Under the pieces are notes generated by a model that worked only from the letters and a program-made list of their open reading frames with translations, had not been told where the DNA came from and ran no database searches. Positions 52,607-62,053 of a stretch of 64,000 nucleotides of DNA are shown piece by piece. The number at the start of each line of letters is the position of its first letter. The stretch's first letter is position 1. The stretch is from Roseiarcus sp963807735. Its GTDB lineage: Bacteria; Pseudomonadota; Alphaproteobacteria; Rhizobiales; Beijerinckiaceae. The translations under genes were made by a program, and so were the position numbers. The DNA is taken from positions 1 to 64,000 of the forward strand of contig CAWEDI010000049.1 of the NCBI GenBank assembly GCA_963807735.1, read 5' to 3'.

Positions 52607-54139
52607 ATGAAGCTGAGCATCGACAACGTCAGCAAGACATTCCCGAGCGTACGGGCGCTCGACGGGGTGTCGATGGCGTTCGCGCCGGGAGAGATCCATG
52701 CGTTGATAGGCGAAAACGGGGCCGGCAAGTCGACACTCATCAAAATCATCACCGGCATCCATCGGCCGGACTCCGGGGCGGTCAAGCTCGACGGCAAGCC
52801 AGTTGTGTTCCGCTCGCCGCGCGACGCGCTCGCTGCCGGCATCGGCGCCGTGCACCAGGAGCGGAACCTGATCCCTCGCTTTTCAGTGGGCGAGAATATC
52901 CTGCTCGAGCGCCCACCGACCCGGTACGGTTTCGTCGACTATGAAACCGTCAACGCTCGGGCGCGTGAGGCGCTCGGCATGCTTGACCCGCGGATCGACG
53001 TACGCGCGCAGGTGAGTTCTTTGTCCGTCGCGCAGATGCAGCTTGTCGAGATCGCCAAGGCGCTGTCGCTCAACGCGCACGTGCTGCTGCTCGACGAACC
53101 CACGGCTTCCATCACCAATCACGAAGCAACGGCGCTATTCGTGGTTTTGCGGCGGCTGAAGGCGGCCGGCGTCGCGATCGTTTTCATCAGCCACAAGCTC
53201 GACGAGGTGATGGCGCTCTCCGACCGGGTAAGCGTGCTCCGGGATGGCCGCGTTGTCGCCTCGGGCGAGCCGATCGAGGCAATGTCACGGCCTCGCCTGG
53301 TGTCGCAGATGATCGGGCGAGAGGAGCGCTCCGCTCGGATCGCGCGCCGCGCCGGCGTTATCGGCGACGTCGCTCTGGAGCTGAGGGGTGTCGCGACCTC
53401 CTATGGGCTCCGGGGGATCGACCTCACCCTGCGCAAGAACGAGATACTCGGTTTGTATGGACTCGTCGGCGCCGGACGCACCGAGCTTGCGCGGGCGATC
53501 CTCGGATTGGGCAAGATCACGCGCGGCGAGGTTGTCGTGCGTGGTCGGCGCGCGACAATCCGCGATCCGCACGAGGCGCTCACCCGCTATCGCATTGGCT
53601 ATGTCAGCGAAGATCGAACGGGCGAGGGGCTGATTCTCAATCACGGGGTCGGCGGCAACATCGCCATGACGGTCTGGCGCGAGATCGCTTCGATGTTCAA
53701 GCTCGTCAGCCCTACAAGGGAGAGGAAGACCGTCGTTCCCCATGTGCGGAAACTTGCCATCAAGATCTCGTCGTTAGATCAAACGGTCTCTACGCTATCC
53801 GGCGGCAATCAGCAGAAAGTGTCGATCGCCAAGTGGCTCGCCGCCGCGACTGATATCCTGATCATCGACGAACCCACCGTCGGCATCGACATCAAGACAA
53901 AGGTCGACCTGCACGATCTGATCCACGAACTTGCGCGCCAGGGCGTCGCCGTGTTGCTGATTTCCAGCGATATGGCGGAGATGATTACTCTCGCTGACAG
54001 AATCCTCGTGCTGCACGGCTTCGCGATCGTCGGAGACCTGGTCAACAATCACGACTATGAGACGACCAGCGAGGCGATCATGGCGGCGATCCACGCCATC
54101 CAACCTGGGTTCGTAAAGGCTCGGGACCGTACGGCCTAG
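52607..54139 (+). CDS. sugar ABC transporter ATP-binding protein with two nucleotide-binding domains (RbsA/MglA type)
   Basis: A 510-residue duplicated ATPase. The first domain has Walker A GENGAGKSTLIK, a SVAQMQLVEIAKAL signature in place of LSGGQ, and Walker B VLLLDEPTASI. The second has a degenerate P-loop GLVGAGRTELARAIL, signature LSGGNQQKVSIAKWL and Walker B LIIDEPTVGID. This asymmetry is standard for ribose- and galactose-type importers. It powers the two permeases. There is no sugar kinase, isomerase or dedicated repressor beside it, so the sugar cannot be deduced from context. Confidence 0.93.
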   Translation: MKLSIDNVSKTFPSVRALDGVSMAFAPGEIHALIGENGAGKSTLIKIITGIHRPDSGAVKLDGKPVVFRSPRDALAAGIGAVHQERNLIPRFSVGENILLERPPTRYGFVDYETVNARAREALGMLDPRIDVRAQVSSLSVAQMQLVEIAKALSLNAHVLLLDEPTASITNHEATALFVVLRRLKAAGVAIVFISHKLDEVMALSDRVSVLRDGRVVASGEPIEAMSRPRLVSQMIGREERSARIARRAGVIGDVALELRGVATSYGLRGIDLTLRKNEILGLYGLVGAGRTELARAILGLGKITRGEVVVRGRRATIRDPHEALTRYRIGYVSEDRTGEGLILNHGVGGNIAMTVWREIASMFKLVSPTRERKTVVPHVRKLAIKISSLDQTVSTLSGGNQQKVSIAKWLAAATDILIIDEPTVGIDIKTKVDLHDLIHELARQGVAVLLISSDMAEMITLADRILVLHGFAIVGDLVNNHDYETTSEAIMAAIHAIQPGFVKARDRTA

Positions 54140-54301
54140 TGATGGCGATGAAGGCGAAGCGGCTGCGCCCGCCCTGCCGTTCTCGCCGCGGCTCATCGCG
54201 TCGACGACAATAACGGCGACGGCTCACGGCGATTGGCGCTGCCTCATTCTGACGACCGACAAGCGGCGCGCTAGAGCGAGTCCCGATCAAGTTGAACCGC
54301 T
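54140..54301. other. short spacer after the sugar ABC operon
   Basis: No gene or clear terminator is visible between the ATPase stop and the palindromic repeat at 54302. Confidence 0.35.
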
Positions 54302-54406
54302 GTCATGGCGAGCGAAGCGAAGCCATCCACGTTTCCGCCGAACCAGGCCTAGCCGATTAGCCTGCGATCTCGGCGCGCTGGATTGCTTCGCTTCGCTCGC
54401 AATGAC
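54302..54406. repeat. palindromic intergenic repeat (RPE-like), copy C, the best preserved
   Basis: Left arm GTCATGGCGAGCGAAGCGAA (54302-54330), right arm ending TTCGCTTCGCTCGCAATGAC (54378-54406); the arms are near-complementary over about 25 bp with a roughly 47-bp spacer. On the minus strand the right arm translates as SLRAKRSNPA. The same sequence occurs as copies A and B. Confidence 0.75.
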
Positions 54407-54606
54407 GAAGCCGATTCAATTCGTTCGGTAAGCGCTCTAATCGACGCGCGCCCGACCACACCCGCCGAATCCACAAGTACGGCAAGGATTTCGACAGCGC
54501 GCCCGCCGAGAAGCGCAGACGCTTCATACGCGCTCATCTCACGATGTCCAAGGTCGAGTTCCCATACGCCGAGCGCGTCGACCCAGATGTCACGGGGAGC
54601 CGACAC
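54407..54606 (-). pseudogene. truncated winged-helix DNA-binding domain ending in the palindromic repeat
   Basis: The minus strand reads VWELDLGHREMSAYEASALL then GGRAVEILAVLVDSAG, matching the first half of the winged-helix domain of the downstream regulator (LVLDLSRRELSLRGAPVPIG then GRAFEILAILAQSS). After about 35 residues of similarity the reading frame runs through SLRAKRSNPA, which is the palindromic repeat. So a paralogue's 5' end survives and its remainder was replaced by, or lost next to, the repeat. Confidence 0.6.
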
Positions 54607-54647
54607 AACGCCGCCCTTCTGTCACGGTTCTTGATTCAGCGCCCCGT

Positions 54648-57509
54648 TCATCGTTGCCCTTGTTGGAGAGATTCCAGGATCGCGCGAGCGGAACGCAAAT
54701 CCGACGTGGCGAAACCTTCCGTGAATCTGCTGTACACGGGTTCTAGCAGCGCCCGGGCGTCGCCCCGTCGATCTTGTCCCATCCTCAACCGAGCCAAGCT
54801 CAAGGCTGTTCGAAGCTCCCAGGAAAGGGCGCCCTGTTGATGCGCGAGTTCAAGCGAACGCTGCAATTTCGCCTCCGCGTCCAAGACGGCGCCGGGTTGG
54901 CCGCGCCACAGCAACAGTTCCGCATCCACACGCAATACCTCCGGCAAACTCCATGGCGTGTCGCAGGGATTGTCGCCGGGAAATGGCACGGCTATCGAGG
55001 GATTCCGTATGATTTCCCCCAATGCCGCGGCCGTTGGATACTGCATACGGGGTTCTATATAAGCTGCGGTCAAAGCATCGGATTCGCTGCCCTGTCGCAA
55101 CCGCACAATCGCCGCGTAAATCCCGGCAAACAAACTAAACCCAGGAAACTCGGGATTCCCCCCCGTCCGGTCGCGAAGCATCTCAAGGCGCAGTTGAGCC
55201 TCTGCGAGATCGCCGATCCAGAGCGAAACGGGGCCTCCCCCAAAAAACAGGACGTAGCAAATCGAAAACCAATGTTGCATCCGCAGCGCGGCGTCAATCG
55301 CCTCGCGCGCCGCGACATCGGCTTGATCGGGAAAACCTTGCAGCCATTGGACGCGGGCAAGGACCGTCAACATCGCCACGCGTGCGTCGACTTGGAGATC
55401 GTTGCCGGATCCGGGGGCCACATGCGGCGCGTGAGCAAACACGTTGGCCACATATTGACGGGCACGCTTCAGATCGCCAATGTCGTGATGCGTGAGCGCC
55501 AGCATCCGCGCGCCCAGGATGATAGCGCCCTTGTCGTTCGTTCCGTCGGCGATCCTCTCATAACGCGTGGCCGCCGCAAGCGCGGATTGGTGGTCGCCGC
55601 GGCCGCGGCCCGCCGCCCATCTTCCCCACAACGCCTTCAGCCGAATCTCGGTGTTGGCGGCGCGCTCCGCGAGTTCGTCCGCCCTCACGAACGCTCGTTT
55701 CATGGCCTGGAGATCGCCGAAAGAATCTGTGTACCAGATTGCATAACCAAAGGCGACCTGGAGCCGCATCTCCAGCTCTTCATCCGGCTTTGTCTGTGTT
55801 TGAAGGCGCCTCAGTCCCGTCTCGACGCGCTGACAATACTCGTCCATCAACGACAGCTGGAACCATAGCGGCGCCGATTCTGCGATAAGCTCCAATCCGA
55901 TTCGCTCGTCACCGTTCGGCGACAGAGCCCAATCGATCGCCGCGCGCACATTGTCGAGCTCGCGGCGATCCTTCGTCTTATCCCGCGGCCCGGATTGCGC
56001 GGGAGAACCGAGAGCCGTCGAGCGAAACAGATCACGAAAATATCTGGCGGACAGACGCGCGACATCGTCGGCCTCGCCGCTTTCGGCGAGCTTTTCCAGC
56101 GCATAGGCCCGAATCGTTTCAAGCAGGCGCCAGCCTCCGGACGGGGATCCATCCGGGCTCAGCAGCGACTTGGCGACCAGGTTGGCGATGCCATCGAGCA
56201 CCAATGTAGCCCGACGCTCTGGATCAATCGCCACCGCGGCGTCCAGCGTAAAGCCCGCCGGGAATATGGCCACACGGCAAAGCAGCTGCCGCTCTCGTTC
56301 AGACAGCAGCTCATAACTCCAATCCAACGCAGCGCGCAGGGTTTGGTGTCGGGGCAGCGCTGTCCTGCGACCGGCGGTCAACAGCCCAAAACGATCATCC
56401 AACCGGGCCGCCACCTGGGCGATGCCAAGCGTCGCGGCGCGCGCCGCGGCGAATTCGATCGCGAGCGGAATACCATCGAGTTGCCGGCACATGACGGCGA
56501 CCTGCAGGAGGCTCGCCGGGTCAGGCGAATAGGCGGCTTGGGCCGCATTGGTTCGCGCAATGAAGAGCTGCACGGCGCTGTGCGCGAGGATAACATCCGG
56601 CTCCCGATCCTGTTCGGTCGGAACGCTAAGCGGACCGACGCGATAGACGTATTCGCCAACGACGCGCAAATTCTCGCGACTCGTGGTGAGAACCGAGACG
56701 CTGCGGCACATCTGAACCATGGTCTCCGTCATATTCGCGACGGCGTCGATCAGATGTTCGCAATTATCAATGACGAGAAGGAGCTGTCTTGCCCCGATGG
56801 CTCGCGCTACCGAAGCCGCATCGGCGTCGTCGCTGCGCATCCTGATATCAAGAACGACCGCGATGGTGGATGGCACCAGACGCGGATCCGAGAGAGGAGC
56901 AAGGTCGACGAAATAGGCGTCAACTTGCGTCTTCGTCGACACGCTTTGCGCGACCTGAAGCGCCAACGCGGTCTTGCCGATTCCCCCTGGGCCGGTCAAC
57001 GTCACCACGCGGTGCGCGACCAGAACGTCCGCGACGTGATGAGCGGCAAAGGCGCGCCCGATCAGATCGATCGGGCTGACCGGTAGATTCGTGCGCGAGT
57101 TTGGTCTGGCGACGGAACTCGGCTCGGCGCTCGGCGGCTGGGCGGGGTCGCTCGCCAGCGACTGCCGTGTCCAATTGCCGACCAACCGATACCCTCGTCC
57201 GGACACTGTCTTGAGCGCGTCGCGATTGGGTCCGAGCGCCTTCCGAATCGCTGAAATCTGAGCCGCGAGCGTATTCTCCTCGACAATGGCGCCCGGCCAG
57301 ACGCGGCGCATCAGCTCGTCCTTGCTGATCAATTCTTCGGAAGATTGCGCGAGGATGGCCAGTATCTCGAAGGCTCGCCCCCCAATCGGGACAGGCGCGC
57401 CGCGCAAGCTCAGCTCTCGCCGCGAGAGGTCGAGCACCAACAAGCCCGACTCAAGGGTCAGTACTCCGCTCGGTGCGGACACATGGTCGCCCTTTTCATG
57501 ATTTTTCAT
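54648..57509 (-). CDS. STAND-type transcriptional regulator: winged helix plus AAA/NB-ARC-like ATPase
   Basis: A 953-residue regulator. Residues 15-110 are an OmpR/CadC-type winged helix (GGRAFEILAILAQSSEELIS, RVWPGAIVEENTLAAQISAI, TVSGRGYRLVGNW). A linker leads to an NB-ARC-like ATPase near 150-430: Walker A TLTGPGGIGKTALALQVAQS, Walker B LLLVIDNCEHLID, sensor region VLTTSRENLRV. The C-terminal half (about 480-953) is helical, TPR-like. This is the architecture of signal-transducing ATPases such as those that switch on multimerisation; the ligand is unknown. It is divergent from the PAS histidine kinase with a 63-bp gap. Confidence 0.87.
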   Translation of the reverse strand: MKNHEKGDHVSAPSGVLTLESGLLVLDLSRRELSLRGAPVPIGGRAFEILAILAQSSEELISKDELMRRVWPGAIVEENTLAAQISAIRKALGPNRDALKTVSGRGYRLVGNWTRQSLASDPAQPPSAEPSSVARPNSRTNLPVSPIDLIGRAFAAHHVADVLVAHRVVTLTGPGGIGKTALALQVAQSVSTKTQVDAYFVDLAPLSDPRLVPSTIAVVLDIRMRSDDADAASVARAIGARQLLLVIDNCEHLIDAVANMTETMVQMCRSVSVLTTSRENLRVVGEYVYRVGPLSVPTEQDREPDVILAHSAVQLFIARTNAAQAAYSPDPASLLQVAVMCRQLDGIPLAIEFAAARAATLGIAQVAARLDDRFGLLTAGRRTALPRHQTLRAALDWSYELLSERERQLLCRVAIFPAGFTLDAAVAIDPERRATLVLDGIANLVAKSLLSPDGSPSGGWRLLETIRAYALEKLAESGEADDVARLSARYFRDLFRSTALGSPAQSGPRDKTKDRRELDNVRAAIDWALSPNGDERIGLELIAESAPLWFQLSLMDEYCQRVETGLRRLQTQTKPDEELEMRLQVAFGYAIWYTDSFGDLQAMKRAFVRADELAERAANTEIRLKALWGRWAAGRGRGDHQSALAAATRYERIADGTNDKGAIILGARMLALTHHDIGDLKRARQYVANVFAHAPHVAPGSGNDLQVDARVAMLTVLARVQWLQGFPDQADVAAREAIDAALRMQHWFSICYVLFFGGGPVSLWIGDLAEAQLRLEMLRDRTGGNPEFPGFSLFAGIYAAIVRLRQGSESDALTAAYIEPRMQYPTAAALGEIIRNPSIAVPFPGDNPCDTPWSLPEVLRVDAELLLWRGQPGAVLDAEAKLQRSLELAHQQGALSWELRTALSLARLRMGQDRRGDARALLEPVYSRFTEGFATSDLRSARAILESLQQGQR

Positions 57510-57572
57510 AATTATTCAGAAATGTTTGTACTCCGCAACTGTTTTTGAAACGGAGCGGCATCACTTTTCACA

Positions 57573-58973
57573 ATGAACTCAGAGAACCCATTGATTTACC
57601 AGGGTACGCTCTACCTAGGGTCGGTAAATCCACGGGGAACTCCACCGATGAAGGCAGACCAGCATTTCGAACCCTTTGGGGCGTCGCAGGCGCACAAGGC
57701 CTGCTCGCAACCTTCCAGCGCTCTCGAACTCGACATCTTCAGCTTGCGCGGTGATCGAGGGAAGATGGAAATCCGTACGGCGCCCCTGCGCCGCATTGAC
57801 GAATCGGTGATGCCGTTTGGTCTGTCGGGCGCTCTCGCCGGACGCAAGAGGCCGGAAGAGAAATCGGGCGAGGATTGGCTCGACCTTCGGCAGATGACGG
57901 AAACCATACCGGTGATGCTCTGGAGCGCCACGCCGGACGGAGCGATCGATTACTGCAATGGCCGTGTGCTCGACTATACGGGCTGCTCCGCCAAGGACGT
58001 CAAGAACGAGGGTTGGGCGAAACTTCTTCATCCCGAAGACGTCGATCAGGCGACGGAAACATGGATGTCGTGCATAACAACCGGCGCGCCGTATCGAGTC
58101 GAAGCCCGCACCTTCCACGCCGCTGACCGAACCTACCGATGGTGCGTAACGAGCGCGCTTCCTTTGCGCGACAAAAGAGGGAGCATTCTGAAGTGGCATG
58201 GCGCGGTCGTCGACGTTCACGATTGGAAACAAGCGCAAGAGGAGCTGCGCAGGGCGCAACTGGAGCTCGCCCATATGACGCGCGTGATGACGATGGGCGA
58301 GCTGGTCGCCTCAATCGCACACGAGGTGAACCAACCTCTTGCTTCCATCATCACGAATGGCCAGACGGGATTGCGTCGGCTGGCTCGGCCCGAGCCCGAC
58401 ATCGAGAAAGTTCGCGAGGCTACCGGCCGCATGGTTGCCGACGCGCGGCGAGCTTCTGAAATCATCAACCGCATCCGCGCCATGGCCACCCGAAAGGCGC
58501 CCCAGCACACACCGTTGTCGCTCAATGAAGTTATTCAGGAGTCAATGGATCTGCTGCGCCCCGAATTCCAATTGAGGGGCATCTCCGTTTCTCTCGATCT
58601 GGCGCCGGGACTTCCATATGTGGTCGGTGATCGCACCCAGCTTCAGCAGGTGATCGTGAACCTCGCGCTCAATGCGATTCAGGCGATGACGCGGTCCATG
58701 AGGACACGCCGGAGCCTTGCTGTTCGAGCCATGCTGTCAAATCCGAAGACAGTGTTTTGCAGTGTCGAGGATAGCGGTGCAGGAATTGCCGCCGAGCATC
58801 TTCCCCATCTTTTCGAGAGTTTCTTCACGACGAAAGACACCGGCATGGGCATGGGCTTGCCGATCTGCCGATCCATAATTGAAGCCCATCGCGGCCAAAT
58901 TCGAGCGGACTGCGACTCCGCCCTGGGGGGCGCCAGGTTCAGCTTCACCGTGCCCGCAAACGGCGAGGATTAG
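57573..58973 (+). CDS. PAS-domain histidine kinase, no adjacent response regulator
   Basis: A 466-residue soluble kinase. Residues about 105-215 form a PAS domain (PVMLWSATPDGAIDYCNGRV, HPEDVDQATETWMSCITTG, CVTSALPLRDKRGSILKWHG). The phospho-acceptor is H250 in SIAHEVNQPLASIITNGQTG. The catalytic domain has NLALNAIQAM, SVEDSGAGIAAEHL and a GMGMGLPICRSIIEAHRG G2 loop. HEVNQPL kinases are common FixL/DctB-type enzymes. The first 80 residues are low-similarity; a start at ATG 57648 is possible. Whether it works with the divergent STAND regulator is unknown. Confidence 0.85.
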   Translation: MNSENPLIYQGTLYLGSVNPRGTPPMKADQHFEPFGASQAHKACSQPSSALELDIFSLRGDRGKMEIRTAPLRRIDESVMPFGLSGALAGRKRPEEKSGEDWLDLRQMTETIPVMLWSATPDGAIDYCNGRVLDYTGCSAKDVKNEGWAKLLHPEDVDQATETWMSCITTGAPYRVEARTFHAADRTYRWCVTSALPLRDKRGSILKWHGAVVDVHDWKQAQEELRRAQLELAHMTRVMTMGELVASIAHEVNQPLASIITNGQTGLRRLARPEPDIEKVREATGRMVADARRASEIINRIRAMATRKAPQHTPLSLNEVIQESMDLLRPEFQLRGISVSLDLAPGLPYVVGDRTQLQQVIVNLALNAIQAMTRSMRTRRSLAVRAMLSNPKTVFCSVEDSGAGIAAEHLPHLFESFFTTKDTGMGMGLPICRSIIEAHRGQIRADCDSALGGARFSFTVPANGED

Positions 58974-59372
58974 GCCCGACATGCGTGTCCTTGCAGATTG
59001 CAAAATCAGGATATGGGCTCGCCTTGTGAGGTCGTTAAGACCATGTTCGAGAGCGATCGCAGATTGACGCGCCGGCGGTTGCCTGGATCAAGCCATGGCG
59101 AAGCCTTTTTTACGTCGTTACGATTGCATTTCAGCGGTGAAAACATTTTTGCGGCCGATTACGCCTAGGGAGCGAAAAGCGCGCGCCGCCACGCGGCCTG
59201 CAAGAATCCGTCGTAAACGCGCTCATCCGCAAATCGCGTCGCATCCGAAGCGAACCGTTTTCCAACTTGGCGGCCCCGCGCGCGACCGCACAAGGAGAGC
59301 CGCCAAGTTTGCTGAAAGATTGACCAATTCTCTCCGCAACCGGCCGACGCGCCAAGTCTGGCGTTGTCGCCC
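58974..59372. other. intergenic region between convergent kinase and transketolase genes
   Basis: About 400 bp. Open frames here overlap one another and have no ribosome site or recognisable domain. No terminator hairpin is obvious; nothing else can be supported. Confidence 0.35.
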
Positions 59373-61229
59373 TCAGATCGCGCCGCTCATCGCCTTCACA
59401 GCCTCAACAATTTGCCGCGCAGAGATTCCGAAGTGGTCGACAAGCTCATCCGGTTTGCCTGAGTGGGGCAACCCCGTCACAGCCAACAGTTTGAACTTTG
59501 CCGGCGCGGTCCCCGCGGCGGCCAAGGCGTGCAAGACCGCCTCCCCCAATCCGCCCTCCGGCCAATGGTCCTCAACCGTGACCAGCCGGCCGCCACCGGC
59601 GGCGACCTCGGTGCCCAGCGCCTCGCCATCCAGGGGCTTGACGCAATAGAGATCGACAACGCGGATCGCGATACCCGCGACTTTCAGTTGATCGGCTGCC
59701 CTCAGCGCTTCGTGCAGCGTGACGCCGGCGCCGACGACGGTCGCCTTGTCGTTGGCGCTCCTGCGCAGCACCTTGAAGCCGGGAACGGGGAACAACTCGT
59801 CCTTCGCGTAAAGGATCGGCATTTTCGGCCGCGAAGTCCGGATATAGTTGACGCCCGCTCGTCGGGCCATCGTTTCCACAAGGCGCTCGGTCGACACGGC
59901 GTCGCTGGGATAGAACACCGCCGAGCCATGCACGGCGCGAAACATGGCGATGTCCTCGAGCGCCATCTGCGAGGGACCGTCCTCGCCGATCGAAACACCG
60001 CAATGCGATCCGCACAGATTGATGTTGGCGCGGCTGATCGCGGCCATGCGCACATTGTCGTAGGCGCGCGAGAGGAAACAGGCGAACGTGTCTGCAAAGG
60101 GGACTTTGCCGCGCGCCTGCAGACCGACCGCAACACTCACCATGTTCTGCTCGGCGATATATCCTTGCCAGAACCGATCGGGATATGCGTCCTCGAACGC
60201 TTGAGAAAACGTTGAATTTTTCACGTCGCCGGATAGCGCCACGACGTGCGGATTTTCGGCGCCCAACCGCTTCAATGCGAAGCCGTACGCCTCCCGCGTC
60301 GCCACCTTCGCGTCCCTCGCGTACTCGGGCCCGGCGAGAGGCGCGAACGCCGGCGGCTTCGGCAGCGACGTTCGCGCGAAAGACTTTCCTTGGTCGGGCT
60401 CAATCGCCGGAGCGCCGCCCCTTTCTTGGATCGCGGCAGCGAGCTGCTCCTTCGAGAAAGGCTTGCCGTGCCAGTTCAGTTTGTCAGCGACCAGGCTGAA
60501 GCCGTGACCTTTGATTGTTTGCGCGACGATCGCCTGCGGCCGTCCTCTCACGCTCTTGGCGCGACCCAACGCCGCCAGCACCGCGGCCACGTCGTGTCCG
60601 TCGATCACCTGCGTATCGAAACCCTCCGACTCGAATTTCAGCCGGTAGCGCTCCATGTCATGCTGATACATCGTCGGCTCGCTCTGGCCGAGTCGATTGA
60701 TGTCAGCTATCACGGTCAGATTGTCGAGCGCAAAGCGCGCGGCGAACGCCGCCGCCTCCCAGATCTGCCCTTCCGCCAATTCGCCGTCGCCTGTGAGCAC
60801 GTAAACTCGCGTCGGGCTTTTATCCATCCGCGCCCCGATCGCGAGGCCAGCGCCTACCGACAGGCCCTGGCCAAGCGAGCCCGTCGCGGCATCCACGCCG
60901 GGGATCCTCGGCGTCGGGTGTCCTTCCAGCTCGCTGTCGAACTTGCGCAGCGTCATCAACCGCGAAACGGGAAATGCGCCGGCCTCCGCCAGGGCGGCAT
61001 AGAGCAGAGGCGCCGCGTGACCTTTCGAGAGCACGAAACGATCGTTCTCATTCGAGTTCGCATGATTTGGATCGAAGTTCATCGCGTGAAAAAACACGCC
61101 CGCCACCAGTTGCGCGGCGGACATGCACGATGTCGGATGCCCGGAGCCAGCGGCGGTCGTCGCCATCATCGAGTAGAGGCTCAGCAGCCTCGCCTTTTCC
61201 TCAACCGCCTTCACAGATTCCGCGCGCAT
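59373..61229 (-). CDS. transketolase
   Basis: A 618-residue thiamine-diphosphate enzyme that moves two-carbon ketol units between sugar phosphates. The N-terminal PP domain has SMMATTAAGSGHPTSCMSAA and the TPP/metal motif GDGELAEGQIWEAAAFAARF followed by NLTVIADINRLGQ. The pyrimidine domain has the activating Glu in WQGYIAEQNMVSVAVGLQAR and HCGVSIGEDGPSQMALED. Length is 40-50 residues shorter than E. coli TktA, as in the short transketolases of some bacteria and animals. ATG 61229 has GGAG five bases upstream. The carbonic anhydrase stop is 26 bp upstream, implying one transcript. Confidence 0.92.
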   Translation of the reverse strand: MRAESVKAVEEKARLLSLYSMMATTAAGSGHPTSCMSAAQLVAGVFFHAMNFDPNHANSNENDRFVLSKGHAAPLLYAALAEAGAFPVSRLMTLRKFDSELEGHPTPRIPGVDAATGSLGQGLSVGAGLAIGARMDKSPTRVYVLTGDGELAEGQIWEAAAFAARFALDNLTVIADINRLGQSEPTMYQHDMERYRLKFESEGFDTQVIDGHDVAAVLAALGRAKSVRGRPQAIVAQTIKGHGFSLVADKLNWHGKPFSKEQLAAAIQERGGAPAIEPDQGKSFARTSLPKPPAFAPLAGPEYARDAKVATREAYGFALKRLGAENPHVVALSGDVKNSTFSQAFEDAYPDRFWQGYIAEQNMVSVAVGLQARGKVPFADTFACFLSRAYDNVRMAAISRANINLCGSHCGVSIGEDGPSQMALEDIAMFRAVHGSAVFYPSDAVSTERLVETMARRAGVNYIRTSRPKMPILYAKDELFPVPGFKVLRRSANDKATVVGAGVTLHEALRAADQLKVAGIAIRVVDLYCVKPLDGEALGTEVAAGGGRLVTVEDHWPEGGLGEAVLHALAAAGTAPAKFKLLAVTGLPHSGKPDELVDHFGISARQIVEAVKAMSGAI

Positions 61230-61255
61230 GTCGACTCCGTTCGAAAGGGCAAAGC

Positions 61256-61768
61256 TTATTTGTGCTCGCTGGGCGTCACTTCCTTCATCCCGCCGGTCTC
61301 GAGGTCGAAAACAAAACCGCGAATGACCACATTCGAAGGAATCCAAGGATGCGACCTGAGTTTCAGCACCTGCTTCTCGGTCGTGAGATCCACATCCGTG
61401 TAGCAAAAGAATTTTGCAGGCGAAACCGCCCAAACACCGCATTGTTTGTGAATGTGCTCCTCGAATCCTTCTTCGGAGAACAACGTCATTCCGCAACCGG
61501 TGTGTCCGACAACCATGACTTCGCGAACGCCGAGAACGTGTATCGAGAACATGAGAGAGCGAACGACGTCGTCCGTAGCCGCTGTTCCGACGTTGCGGAT
61601 CACATCGGCGTCGGCGGGTTTGATGCCGAACCACTCAAGCATCTCGTTCAGGCGCGGATCCATGCAAGTGAGGATCGCGATTTTCGGGGCCGGCTTCTGC
61701 GACAACGAAGGATCATGGCGCCCCGCTCTCTTCTGATTGGCCGCAACGGCTCGATCTATGAGGCTCAT
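61256..61768 (-). CDS. beta-carbonic anhydrase
   Basis: A 170-residue zinc enzyme interconverting CO2 and bicarbonate. Zinc ligands are C35 in AILTCMDPRL, H89 and C92 in VVGHTGCGMT, with the catalytic Asp-Arg pair D37-R39. Short (170-residue) forms of this type occur in many bacteria. There is no signal peptide, so it is cytoplasmic. It lies directly upstream of transketolase. Confidence 0.93.
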   Translation of the reverse strand: MSLIDRAVAANQKRAGRHDPSLSQKPAPKIAILTCMDPRLNEMLEWFGIKPADADVIRNVGTAATDDVVRSLMFSIHVLGVREVMVVGHTGCGMTLFSEEGFEEHIHKQCGVWAVSPAKFFCYTDVDLTTEKQVLKLRSHPWIPSNVVIRGFVFDLETGGMKEVTPSEHK

Positions 61769-62053
61769 TTGGCGTCTCCGGACTCTGGTTGCAATGCGTG
61801 CGATCGATCAGCTTTTGACCGAGACTGACGCCCGCCGCTCGCTTGCGACCGGGCCTTTTTCGGAGTCTCGCAACCTGCTCAACCAATCCGACGATGCCCG
61901 CGTCGCCGGTCGAAAGCCATTGAACGATGGTGTTACCGACGTCCCTCTCTTGTTTGGGGCGGCGGCCTCCGGCGCGAAATCCAAGCCGAGGCGAAGCGCT
62001 TTCGATCTGCGAGCTGGGATCGCGGCTCGACAACAGAGGAAGAATCGTTGGGC
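61769..62053. other. intergenic gap before the glycosidase gene
   Basis: A gap of 285 bp with no supportable gene. Position suits a promoter for the carbonic anhydrase-transketolase pair, but I see no clear -35/-10. Confidence 0.35.

Noticed and set aside
59095..59649. A 184-residue open frame on the plus strand across the kinase-transketolase gap
   Set aside because: Basic, compositionally biased, overlaps the 3' end of transketolase antisense and has no domain or ribosome site.
61230..61634. N-terminal extension of transketolase over the carbonic anhydrase
   Set aside because: It is the shadow frame of the carbonic anhydrase gene; the family start is at 61229.
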